Shown: piece by piece, positions 45,501 to 53,056 of the stretch
How positions within the stretch are numbered: position 1 is the first letter of the stretch
How the letters are laid out: each line of letters opens with the position of its first letter
Origin: Bin18 sp965242795
Lineage (GTDB): Bacteria; Desulfobacterota; Binatia; Bin18
Assembly: GCA_965242795.1 (NCBI GenBank)
Contig: OZ251505.1
Coordinates: forward strand, 3,472,001 to 3,536,000
Length of the DNA stretch: 64,000 bases
Direction of reading: 5' to 3'
Made by a program: the position numbers and the translations under genes
The notes under the pieces: model-generated
Database searches by the model: none
Told to the model about the DNA's origin: nothing
Seen by the model: only the letters and a program-made list of their open reading frames with translations

Positions 45501-48500
45501 GGCTGCCGGTTCGAGCGGGCGGACGCCGGGCGCGATTCCGCGGCGCCTGTGCTCTTCAGGCAACGGCGCTCGGAGGAAGTTCGAGACGAACGAGCAGCAG
45601 AGACGCGAGATTGCGGAGGCGGCGTTCGAGGATCGCTTCGGCGACATCGGGACCGTCAGGGTCGACGTCGGGCCGACGAGGCGTGCCGTTTCGCCGGCAG
45701 CAGGACGAGGCGAATACGGCACGCGGTGGGCGACACAAGCGCGTCGATCATCACACCGAGGACAAGGGCAATCAGCGGCACGCCGACGGAGGAGCGGGCG
45801 GCGGCGACGTACACGCTGACGGCCACGGACAGGGATGGAGACCCGGACACGCTGCCGTTCACGCTGACGGTGGAGCCGGATCTGCGGCCGAGCTTCGAGG
45901 CCGTGGTGATCGACCGGACCTACGTGGTCGGCACGGCGATCGCGCCGTTGGTCTTGCCGGCGGCGATGGACGGGGACGGGCCGCTGAGCTACACCCCGCC
46001 GCCCGACTTACCGCCGGGGCTGACGTACACGGCGCCGGCGGACGCGACGAGCGGCGGGACGATTACCGGCACGCCGACCGAGGCCCGGGACAAGAGGACG
46101 TACACGCTGACGGCGATGGACGCGGATGGGGACGTCACCACGCCGCCGCTGTCGTTCACGCTGACGGTGGAGGCGGACGAGCAGCCGAGCTTCGGGGAGG
46201 CCGTCGTGCCCCCGCAGATCCTGCTGGTGCAGGAGCCGATGGTGCCCGTGTTGCTGCCGAGAGCAAGGAGCGGGAACGGCACGTTGCTGTACACGCTGAC
46301 GCCTGAATCGCCGGCCGGACTGACCTTCACCCTTCCCACCGCCTCCGCGGAAGGGCGGATCGCAGGGACGCCGACGGCGGTGCAGGCGGCGACGACATAC
46401 ATGCTGACGGCGACGGACGCGGATGGGGACGTCACCACGCCGCCGCTGACGTTCAGCATCGAAGTGGTACGCATCCCGGTGCAAGTAACCCTCACGGACG
46501 CCACGGTAGCGGAAGGCGGCGTGGCGGAGTTTGCGCTGACCCTCTCGCGGGCGGTGCCCAAGCCGCTCACCTTCCACTGGACGGCGGACCGGCCGGGCAG
46601 CGCGACGCCGGGCGAGGATTACCAAGCGGAAGCAGCGGGCCGGTTGCGGCTGGCGGCGGACACGACCGCGGGGACGCTGCGGGTGCCGACCATAGACGAC
46701 CGGCGGGTAGAGCCGGTGGAGACGTTCACGGTGACGGTGACGCTGCCGGGCGATCCGGTCATCGAGGCGACGGACGTGACGGCGGAGGGGCGGATCGAGG
46801 ACGACGACGCGGAACGGGCGCGCAAACGGAGTCTGGGGATGGTGTTGGCGGGCGTGGGGCGGACGCTGGCGACGGACGCGGTGGACGTGATCGGCGAGCG
46901 GTTCCTCCGGCAGCCGACCGGCAACCAAGTGACGGTGGGCGGGCAGGCGTTGACGCTGCACGATGACCCGCAGGCGGGGCGCTGGCGGCAGGCAGCGGGT
47001 GTGGCGTATGGCGTGGCGCGGGCGTTGGGCGTGGAGGTCGGCTCCCCGCTCGGAGGCGGAGATGGCCAATTCGGGCAGGTGCGCGGGGCGGCGTGGCACA
47101 CGTTGACGCGCCACCTGAACGACCCGCACGGCGGAGCGGCGCCGCTGAGCGCCTGGGACACGCCGGGCCCCTTCGTGGGCGGGCTGGGGAATGGACTGGG
47201 AGTACGTTTGCCGGCAGGGGGAAGCTTGGTCGGCGCGACCCCATTCGGGAGCGGCGCACTGCCGGGCATGGCTGACGGAACCGGCTTGGGCCAGGGCGGG
47301 TTCGACCGCGCCCACGCCGCGACGCCGCACCTGCGCGCGGCATCCGGAACGCTGCGCAACCCGGTGCAGTTCCGGCGGGTGGCGGCAACGGAGCTACTGG
47401 CGCAGAGTCGATTCGTCATGCCGTTGGGCGAGGAAGCCGCCGAGGGCTGGACGTCGGGGTGGACGTTGTGGGGCCGAGGGACGGCCGGCGGGTTCGACGG
47501 GAAGCCCAAGGACGACTTCAGCATGGACGGCAACGTGTTCACCGGCTACCTGGGCTTGGACTACCGCTTGCAGCCGAACGTGCTGCTAGGGCTGGCGGTC
47601 GCGCATAGCCAAGGCGATGTGGACTACGAGACGCGGGACGTGACCAAAGGCGCCGTGGACCTCACGCTGACGAGCGTCTTGCCGTATGCGCATTGGAGTC
47701 CGCGGCCGGGCTTGGGGGTGTGGGGCTTGTTCGGCGCGGGCTGGGGAGACCTGAAGCTCAGAGACGAAGCGGGGAAGGTGAAGACCGACCTGGAGATGTT
47801 GATGGCCGCGGTCGGCGCCCGGCAGGAAGTGCTGACGTGGCGGCGGATCGACGTGGCGCTGAAGGCGGACGCCTTCCTGACGGAATTGGAGGTGGACGCG
47901 GACGACCGCTTACCGAAGACGGCGGGGGACGCGCAACGGCTGCGCCTGATGGTGGAAGGCCGCACGGCGTGGGCCGTGTCGGAGGACTCCCACCTGACGC
48001 CCATCTTCGAGGTCGGCGGGCGCTGGGACGGCGGGAAGGCGGAGACGGGCGTGGGCGCGGAACTCGGCGGCGGCTTCGAGTACGTGCACACGAAGCTGGG
48101 CTTGAGGATCGAAGCGCGGGGCCGGTACTTGCTGGCGCACCAGAAATCGGCGTTCGACGAGTGGGGCGCGAGCCTGACACTGAAGCTGGACCCCGGCGAG
48201 GCGAAGCGGGGATTGTGGTTGGCGGTGGCGCCGGTCTGGGGCGCGGAAGCGAGTCAGGTGGAACAGATGTGGGGTAGCGCGGACGTGCTCCAGGCGGGCG
48301 CCGAAACGGATACGCCGCCGGGCCTGTCCCCGGCCCAGGTCGAGTTCGACATCGGCTACGGCTTGGTGACGCACGAGGGCGCAGGCTTACTGACGACCTA
48401 CGGCGGCCTGTCGATGGCCGGGCCACAGAACCACGGCTACCGCCTGGGCGGACGGATCGAATTGGGCGAATGGATCGACCTGAGCGTCGAGGGCGAACGC

Positions 48501-48560
48501 ACCACGCAGGCCGGCGGCGCCGCACACCAAGTCGCCCTCTACGGCCATCTCGGGTGGTAA
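45477..48560 (+). CDS. autotransporter-type outer-membrane protein with Ig-like/Calx-beta repeats, no signal peptide
   Basis: A 1027-codon frame with coherent sequence from about 45770 onward. In order: three cadherin/Ig-like repeats (GTPTE..YTLTATDxDGD, about residues 98-360), a Calx-beta domain (about 368-455, TLTDATVAEGGVAEFALTLS to GRIEDDD), a linker, and a C-terminal autotransporter beta-barrel of about 300 residues (GWTLWGRGTAGGFDGKPKDD, YLGLDYRLQPNVLLGLAVAH, ending LYGHLGW with a terminal aromatic). The first 90 codons are Arg-rich nonsense, the start lies in a hairpin, and no signal peptide exists. The gene is therefore probably truncated at the 5' end. Another frame at 45562-45690 encodes a separate short coherent stretch (KFETNEQQRREIAEAAFEDR). 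Confidence 0.75.
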   Translation: MRRPHSRVGCRFERADAGRDSAAPVLFRQRRSEEVRDERAAETRDCGGGVRGSLRRHRDRQGRRRADEACRFAGSRTRRIRHAVGDTSASIITPRTRAISGTPTEERAAATYTLTATDRDGDPDTLPFTLTVEPDLRPSFEAVVIDRTYVVGTAIAPLVLPAAMDGDGPLSYTPPPDLPPGLTYTAPADATSGGTITGTPTEARDKRTYTLTAMDADGDVTTPPLSFTLTVEADEQPSFGEAVVPPQILLVQEPMVPVLLPRARSGNGTLLYTLTPESPAGLTFTLPTASAEGRIAGTPTAVQAATTYMLTATDADGDVTTPPLTFSIEVVRIPVQVTLTDATVAEGGVAEFALTLSRAVPKPLTFHWTADRPGSATPGEDYQAEAAGRLRLAADTTAGTLRVPTIDDRRVEPVETFTVTVTLPGDPVIEATDVTAEGRIEDDDAERARKRSLGMVLAGVGRTLATDAVDVIGERFLRQPTGNQVTVGGQALTLHDDPQAGRWRQAAGVAYGVARALGVEVGSPLGGGDGQFGQVRGAAWHTLTRHLNDPHGGAAPLSAWDTPGPFVGGLGNGLGVRLPAGGSLVGATPFGSGALPGMADGTGLGQGGFDRAHAATPHLRAASGTLRNPVQFRRVAATELLAQSRFVMPLGEEAAEGWTSGWTLWGRGTAGGFDGKPKDDFSMDGNVFTGYLGLDYRLQPNVLLGLAVAHSQGDVDYETRDVTKGAVDLTLTSVLPYAHWSPRPGLGVWGLFGAGWGDLKLRDEAGKVKTDLEMLMAAVGARQEVLTWRRIDVALKADAFLTELEVDADDRLPKTAGDAQRLRLMVEGRTAWAVSEDSHLTPIFEVGGRWDGGKAETGVGAELGGGFEYVHTKLGLRIEARGRYLLAHQKSAFDEWGASLTLKLDPGEAKRGLWLAVAPVWGAEASQVEQMWGSADVLQAGAETDTPPGLSPAQVEFDIGYGLVTHEGAGLLTTYGGLSMAGPQNHGYRLGGRIELGEWIDLSVEGERTTQAGGAAHQVALYGHLGW

Positions 48561-48594
48561 GCGCTAAGCTCGGCGGTTGGAACCCCTGAGGACC

Positions 48595-48724
48595 CCCCTC
48601 CCTAGCCCTCCCCCTCAAGGGGGGAGGGAATTGGGAGACATGCGGCGGGGTCTCGGGTTCACCCCGTGTTGGTGAGAACCGGCTCCGCCCCGGGGAGGAA
48701 GGGCGAAAGATTTTTCGCCCCTAC
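48595..48724. repeat. intergenic palindromes including the GTAGGGGCG type (core AAAGATTTTT)
   Basis: 48595-48632 holds CCCTCCCCCTCAAGGGGGGAGGG-like palindromic sequence. 48699-48724 is AAGGGCGAAAGATTTTTCGC followed by CCCTAC, the inverted partner of 43336-43361. No gene is seen in 48561-48857. Confidence 0.7.
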
Positions 48725-48857
48725 AACACTCCGTTCGTCTCAATACCCGGGAACGTAAACTGTTGTCTTCATCCTCGCTTCTCCGGTACGGCTCCCGGCA
48801 GAATGGACGAGCACGGTTACGGTGACCGTGCTCTGGGCTTTCAACCCGCCGCGTTGG

Positions 48858-49688
48858 TCAGAGGGGAAGGCCGGTGCGGAACAGGACGAAACGGCCCAGG
48901 AACTCGCCGACGATCGCGGCCAGAATCGCGACGTAGAACAGGCCGGTCGCGGCCATCGTTTGCGGGATCCGGAGCGTCCGCCAGATCAGATAGGCGACGC
49001 AGAGCGACGCCAGCGGCCCGAGGATCAGTCGCATCCAGAGCAACGTTTGATGGTCGGTCCACAGGGTGCGAACCTTCGCGCCCGTGGCCGCGCTGCCTCC
49101 GGTGTAGAGGACGAGCAGGCCGACGAGGAGCACCGCGATCTGAACGAGGATGGTTCCCGCGTAGAACTTGAAGACGCGCCGGAACGGATCGAGGGAAAGG
49201 TCGACTTCGATCAGATACCAGTGGCCGAGCGACATGCCGGTCGCCACGGCGCCCAACATCGCCGCGGAACTGAAGAAGCTGAGCGCATACACGAGCGTCT
49301 CGACCGATACGAACGGCGCGGTGCGGTACAGGTCGGCGCTCAGGCAGACGGCCGCGAGGCCGGCGACGAGGGTCAGCAGATACGCCCGGGCGCGCACCAC
49401 GAAGCGGTCGCCCCACAACGTGGCGGCGTACACGCCGCACGGTATGCAGAACAGCAGCCACGCCGCGACTTCGGCCAGGCGCCCGAACTCCGCGGCTTCC
49501 CAGCCCGCGGTGGAGGCGAGCGAGAGCTTGCCGGCGAAGATCGACAGGCCGCAGCCGAGATAGACGCAGGCCGTGGACTTGAAGAAGCCGCGCTCGATGT
49601 CGTGGAAGCCGGGCACGCTGAGGGCCAGAACGCCGCCGAACGCCAACTGTCCGAACAGCAGCAGAAAAGCGTGCGCGAAGTCGGTCAT
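48858..49688 (-). CDS. polytopic membrane protein, NrfD/DmsC-like end
   Basis: A 276-residue protein with about eight predicted membrane helices. The C-terminal helix LFYVAILAAIVGEFLGRFVL ends with the GEFxGRxLFxTG pattern found in NrfD/DmsC-type quinol-interacting subunits, and a His in GMSLGHWYLIEVDLS is at a position where such proteins may contact quinone or heme. No molybdoenzyme or Fe-S subunit is adjacent, so the role is open. Confidence 0.65.
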   Translation of the reverse strand: MTDFAHAFLLLFGQLAFGGVLALSVPGFHDIERGFFKSTACVYLGCGLSIFAGKLSLASTAGWEAAEFGRLAEVAAWLLFCIPCGVYAATLWGDRFVVRARAYLLTLVAGLAAVCLSADLYRTAPFVSVETLVYALSFFSSAAMLGAVATGMSLGHWYLIEVDLSLDPFRRVFKFYAGTILVQIAVLLVGLLVLYTGGSAATGAKVRTLWTDHQTLLWMRLILGPLASLCVAYLIWRTLRIPQTMAATGLFYVAILAAIVGEFLGRFVLFRTGLPL

Positions 49689-49838
49689 GGCGGGCGACTG
49701 TACCGACCGGGGAACCCCCGCTCAAGCGCGCCCGCGCCTTGTCGCCGGGCCGCCCAACTGGTAGGGAAGCCGGGCGTGGCGGCAGGCGGACGAGACGCCC
49801 GCGTTCCCAGGATGCGGTATCCGCCGGGAGAGCGAACC

Positions 49839-50333
49839 GTGGCAATGTCGTTGCTGACCGATGAAATGCTGGGCTGGATCGGGCGCGAGGCCGAGCCGTG
49901 GACCATCGAGGTCACCGCGCTGGACGTCAAACGGTTCGCCGTCGCCACGGACGACCCGAACCCGCTCTATGCCGATGCCGAAGCGGCCCGCGACAGCCGC
50001 TACGGCGGGCCGATCGCGCCGCCGCTGTTCTACATGGCGCCGCTCACCGAGCCGCTGCCCGAACGCGACCTGCGCCCGGACGGGCTGCCGTACGCCGGGC
50101 GGCTCCCCATTCCGCCCACGCCGCTGCCGCGGCTCATGGACGGCGGGACGGACATCGAGTTCTTCGTGCCCATCCGGGTGGGGGATACGCTGACCGCGCG
50201 CAGCAGAATCGTCGATATCTACGAGAAGCAGGGCCGCTCCGGGCCGCTGATCTTCGTGGTGCGCGAAACCACGTACACCAACCAGCACGGCGAGACCGCC
50301 GTCGTCGAAAAAGGCTCGTCCATTCTGCGGTAG
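49839..50333 (+). CDS. MaoC-like dehydratase, N-terminal-half (FAS1-like) subunit
   Basis: A 164-residue single hot-dog domain of the MaoC_dehydrat_N type: KRFAVATDDPNPLYADAEAA, YGGPIAPPLFYM, GGTDIEFFVPIRVGDTLTAR, YEKQGRSGPLIFVVRETTYT. The GTG at 49839 has GGGAG eight bases upstream; the ATG at 49845 is the alternative. Such halves pair with a second MaoC protein to form an (R)-specific enoyl-CoA or hydroxyacyl-CoA (de)hydratase. The partner is the next gene, 11 bp away. Confidence 0.88.
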   Translation: MAMSLLTDEMLGWIGREAEPWTIEVTALDVKRFAVATDDPNPLYADAEAARDSRYGGPIAPPLFYMAPLTEPLPERDLRPDGLPYAGRLPIPPTPLPRLMDGGTDIEFFVPIRVGDTLTARSRIVDIYEKQGRSGPLIFVVRETTYTNQHGETAVVEKGSSILR

Positions 50334-50344
50334 CGGGTGCCGCG

Positions 50345-50812
50345 ATGCCGACGCAACTGTATTTCGAGGACGTCGCTACGGGCATGGCGCTCCCCCGACT
50401 GGAGAAGACGCCGTCCAATACGCTGCTGTTCCTGTACAGCAGCATCACCTGGAACCCGCAGCGCATCCACTACGACAAGGACTTCAGCCAGGCCGCGGGC
50501 TACCGTGACATCGTGGTGCACGGCCCGCTGCGCGGCGCCTTCCTGTCGCAGTTGTTGACGGGCTGGATCGGCGAACACGGGACGCTCAAGAAGCTGTCGT
50601 ATGCGAACCGCGACATCGCCTACGTGAACGAGAAGCTGGTGTGCACGGGAATCGTGACCGATACGTGGGTCGAAGCGGGGAAGGGGTACGCGGCCTGCGA
50701 AGTGTGGGTCGAGAACGCCGCCGCGGCGCGGCTGACGCGCGGTGCCGCGACCGTCGTCCTGCCGCTGCGCACGGCGTCCTCTGCCGAACCGGTCGCGGAG
50801 TCGTCCGCCTGA
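50345..50812 (+). CDS. MaoC-like dehydratase, catalytic-half subunit
   Basis: A 155-residue hot-dog-fold protein, MPTQLYFEDVATGMALPRLE, with the hydratase-2 motif region NPQRIHYDKDFSQAAGYRDI and VVHGPLRGAF. The Asp-x4-His pair of (R)-hydratases appears as N-x4-H (NPQRIH), so the catalytic Asp may be replaced or may be the D of HYD. It acts with the preceding subunit. The physiological CoA substrate is unknown. Confidence 0.88.
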   Translation: MPTQLYFEDVATGMALPRLEKTPSNTLLFLYSSITWNPQRIHYDKDFSQAAGYRDIVVHGPLRGAFLSQLLTGWIGEHGTLKKLSYANRDIAYVNEKLVCTGIVTDTWVEAGKGYAACEVWVENAAAARLTRGAATVVLPLRTASSAEPVAESSA

Positions 50813-50822
50813 AGGAGCCCGC

Positions 50823-51572
50823 ATGGCGCACTCCCGCCTGACCATCGTGCACACCTCGGACGTGCATCTCGAAAGCGACACCTTCGGCCGCGGGGAAGCG
50901 GGGCGGGACTATCGACGCCGCATTCAGGACGCGTTCCGAAAGGTCGTCGATCTGGTCTGCGCAACGCCGGCCGATCTGTTCCTGATCGCCGGCGACCTGT
51001 TCGACTCCAACCGGGTGCCGGAGTCGGGCGTCGAGTTCGTGCATGCCGAACTGCGGCGCGTCCCCTGCCCGGTCGTGCTCATCCCGGGCAATCACGACTG
51101 CTACGACCACCGCTCGATCTACAAGAAGGTCGATTTCACGCAGGCCGGGCCGCACGTGCATACACTGACCGAGGAGGCAGGCCGCACCATCGCCTTCCCC
51201 GCACTGGGGGCGACCGTGTGGGGGAAGGGGCTGGTCGAGCACGACCCGAGTTTTCGCCCGCTGGCCGGCGTGCCGGACCGGCGGGCGGACTGGTGGCACA
51301 TCGGGATCGCCCACGGCTACTACGTCGAAGAGAACGAGATGCAACGCTCGTCGCCGGTCACGCCGCGGGAAATCGCGGACTCCGGCCTCGACTATCTGGC
51401 GATGGGCCACGTCCACGTCTTCAGCGACCTCAGCCACGGTCGCACGACCTCGTGCTACCCGGGGACGCCGGCGGCCCTGTACCACGACGACGAGGACGCC
51501 GGCAGCGTGGCCGTGGTGACGCTCGACCCGGAGCGCGGGGTGACGCTCACGCAACGGCAGGTCGCCCGGTAA
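50823..51572 (+). CDS. SbcD-like calcineurin-family metallophosphoesterase
   Basis: A 249-residue phosphoesterase: TSDVHLES (DxH), IAGDLFDSNR (GDxxD), LIPGNHDCYDH (GNHD), GIAHGYYVEE, MGHVHVF (GHxH), ending with a beta-strand cap (CYPGTPAALYHDDEDAGSVA). The order and spacing resemble the nuclease domain of SbcD/Mre11, but it is shorter and no SbcC ATPase is nearby. It may be a stand-alone DNA exonuclease or phosphodiesterase. A GAAGGAG site precedes the ATG. Confidence 0.85.
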   Translation: MAHSRLTIVHTSDVHLESDTFGRGEAGRDYRRRIQDAFRKVVDLVCATPADLFLIAGDLFDSNRVPESGVEFVHAELRRVPCPVVLIPGNHDCYDHRSIYKKVDFTQAGPHVHTLTEEAGRTIAFPALGATVWGKGLVEHDPSFRPLAGVPDRRADWWHIGIAHGYYVEENEMQRSSPVTPREIADSGLDYLAMGHVHVFSDLSHGRTTSCYPGTPAALYHDDEDAGSVAVVTLDPERGVTLTQRQVAR

Positions 51573-51592
51573 CGCGGTGGAACGAGGTTCGT

Positions 51593-52186
51593 ATGGCTGA
51601 GCGCGTGAATCTGCGGCAGCGCCCGCAACGCACCACGGTCAAGGACATCCTGCGCACCGCGGTCAACCTCGAAAAGAAGGCGATGGCGCTGTACATGCAG
51701 TTCACGCGCATCTTCGAGGGCAAGGACGAGTTGCGGAAATTCTGGTTCGGCATGGCGCGCCACGAAGCCAGCCACCTCGGGGCGCTGGCGCTGGTCGAAG
51801 GCGTGGTCGACAACGATCCCCGCGTCGCGGAAAGCAACCGGGTGTGGTTCGACCCGTCGACGGTCGTCCGCCTGCGGGCGCTGCTGAACGCGTACGGGCG
51901 GGAGGCGCAAGCCAAGGTCTCGGTCGCCCGCGCGTTCGAGATGGCCATCGACGTCGAAAGCTCGGAGTTGGAGGACGTGGTCGTGGACCTGTTGCGCGTC
52001 GTCCGCGAGCAGATGGTCCGCGAACAGGCGGTCAAGCTGCTCATCCACGATCTGAGCGACCTGAGCTACATGGTCGAGAAATTCACCAAGGACGAGTCGC
52101 TGTTGGCACGCGCGGATGCGCTGGTGGACCATCGCCTCGACGCCTTCTCGCCGGAGGCACGGACGGAACGCGCCGCGGATTCGTAG
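51593..52186 (+). CDS. ferritin/rubrerythrin-like helical protein
   Basis: A 197-residue all-helical protein. VNLEKKAMALYMQFTRIFEG, FWFGMARHEASHLGALALVE and FEMAIDVESSELEDVVVDLL give the E...ExxH...E...E ligand spacing of ferritin-like four-helix bundles; the extra C-terminal helices are Lys/Asp-rich. It lacks the rubredoxin domain of rubrerythrin. A role in iron or peroxide handling is inferred from the fold only. Confidence 0.7.
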   Translation: MAERVNLRQRPQRTTVKDILRTAVNLEKKAMALYMQFTRIFEGKDELRKFWFGMARHEASHLGALALVEGVVDNDPRVAESNRVWFDPSTVVRLRALLNAYGREAQAKVSVARAFEMAIDVESSELEDVVVDLLRVVREQMVREQAVKLLIHDLSDLSYMVEKFTKDESLLARADALVDHRLDAFSPEARTERAADS

Positions 52187-52246
52187 CCGCGCTTCGAGAG
52201 ACGCTCCCGCGCGACGGACACGGGCCCCCGACCGCTGGAGGAAGCC

Positions 52247-52417
52247 ATGCACCTTTTTCCCGTACAGGCCATCCTCAGCGTTCTCATTGCAGCGTGGGGG
52301 GCGGCGATGATCGTGCTGGGCGCGGTGTGGTTCAACCTCGTCTGGCTCGGTCTCGGGGGCGCCGTCCTCCTGGTCGGGCTGCCCTTTCTGCGCAATCTGC
52401 TGCCCGACCGGCGGTGA
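52247..52417 (+). CDS. small two-helix membrane protein
   Basis: A 56-residue protein MHLFPVQAILSVLIAAWGAA...GLPFLRNLLPDRR with two hydrophobic helices and a basic tail. A GGAGGAAGCC site precedes the ATG. Its stop overlaps the GTG start of fxsA (GTGA), so the two are translationally coupled. No family is recognised. Confidence 0.7.
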   Translation: MHLFPVQAILSVLIAAWGAAMIVLGAVWFNLVWLGLGGAVLLVGLPFLRNLLPDRR

Positions 52418-52887
52418 ACGCGGTTCGGCTATTCGTCCCCGCTCCTTCCAGGCGGCGCCGCGTGTTCGTTCGACTCCTGTTGCTGTTCACGCTCGTGCCG
52501 CTGGTCGAGCTGTACGTGCTGCTGCGGATCGGCAGTCGGCTCGGCGTCGCGCCGACGATTCTGCTGGTGATCGTGACCGGCGTGATCGGCGCCCAACTCG
52601 CGCGCCGCGAAGGCGTGCGGACGCTCCGGCAGATTCAGGAGCGGTTGCAACGTGGCGTCATGCCGACGGAAGCGTTGATCGACGGCGCGCTGATCGTGGC
52701 CGCCGGACTGTTGCTCGTCACGCCCGGCGTCCTGACCGACGCGGTGGGGTTCGGTCTGCTGTTTCCGCCCACGCGCGTCGCGCTGCGGCGGTACGTTCGC
52801 AGTCGTCTGGAAACCGCCGTCCCCGCGGCTTCGTCCACCGTCGAGGTGGAATTCACGCGCCGTTCGGACGAGTCGGACGCGCCTTGA
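52414..52887 (+). CDS. fxsA: FxsA family membrane protein
   Basis: A 157-residue protein: RLLLLFTLVPLVELYVLLRI, GVAPTILLVIVTGVIGAQLA, RREGVRTLRQIQERLQRG, LIDGALIVAAGLLLVTPGVL, TDAVGFGLLFPPTR. This is the complete FxsA signature (suppressor of F-plasmid exclusion of phage T7). The start is GTG overlapping the previous gene; the first 15 residues are Arg-rich and may not be part of the native protein. Confidence 0.92.
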   Translation: MNAVRLFVPAPSRRRRVFVRLLLLFTLVPLVELYVLLRIGSRLGVAPTILLVIVTGVIGAQLARREGVRTLRQIQERLQRGVMPTEALIDGALIVAAGLLLVTPGVLTDAVGFGLLFPPTRVALRRYVRSRLETAVPAASSTVEVEFTRRSDESDAP

Positions 52888-52909
52888 TGATGATCGACGA
52901 TTCCGGGCG

Positions 52910-53056
52910 TCAGGCGTAGTCGTCCCGGCGGGATTGGTTGCGGGCACAACCGCCGCAACCGGGCCCGCGGCGCTTGGGCCACAGGGACCGCCCTACGTAG
53001 CAGACCGCCAGCCCGACGATCGCGCAACTCAGAAGGGTTTGGATATCCGGCATCAT
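52910..53056 (-). CDS. FeoB-associated Cys-rich membrane protein
   Basis: A 48-residue protein MMPDIQTLLSCAIVGLAVCY...PKRRGPGCGGCARNQSRRDDYA: one membrane helix, then a CGGC motif. It overlaps the feoB stop by four bases (ATGA), the classic arrangement of the small Cys-rich partner at the end of feo operons. It may assist or gate ferrous iron transport. Confidence 0.85.
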   Translation of the reverse strand: MMPDIQTLLSCAIVGLAVCYVGRSLWPKRRGPGCGGCARNQSRRDDYA

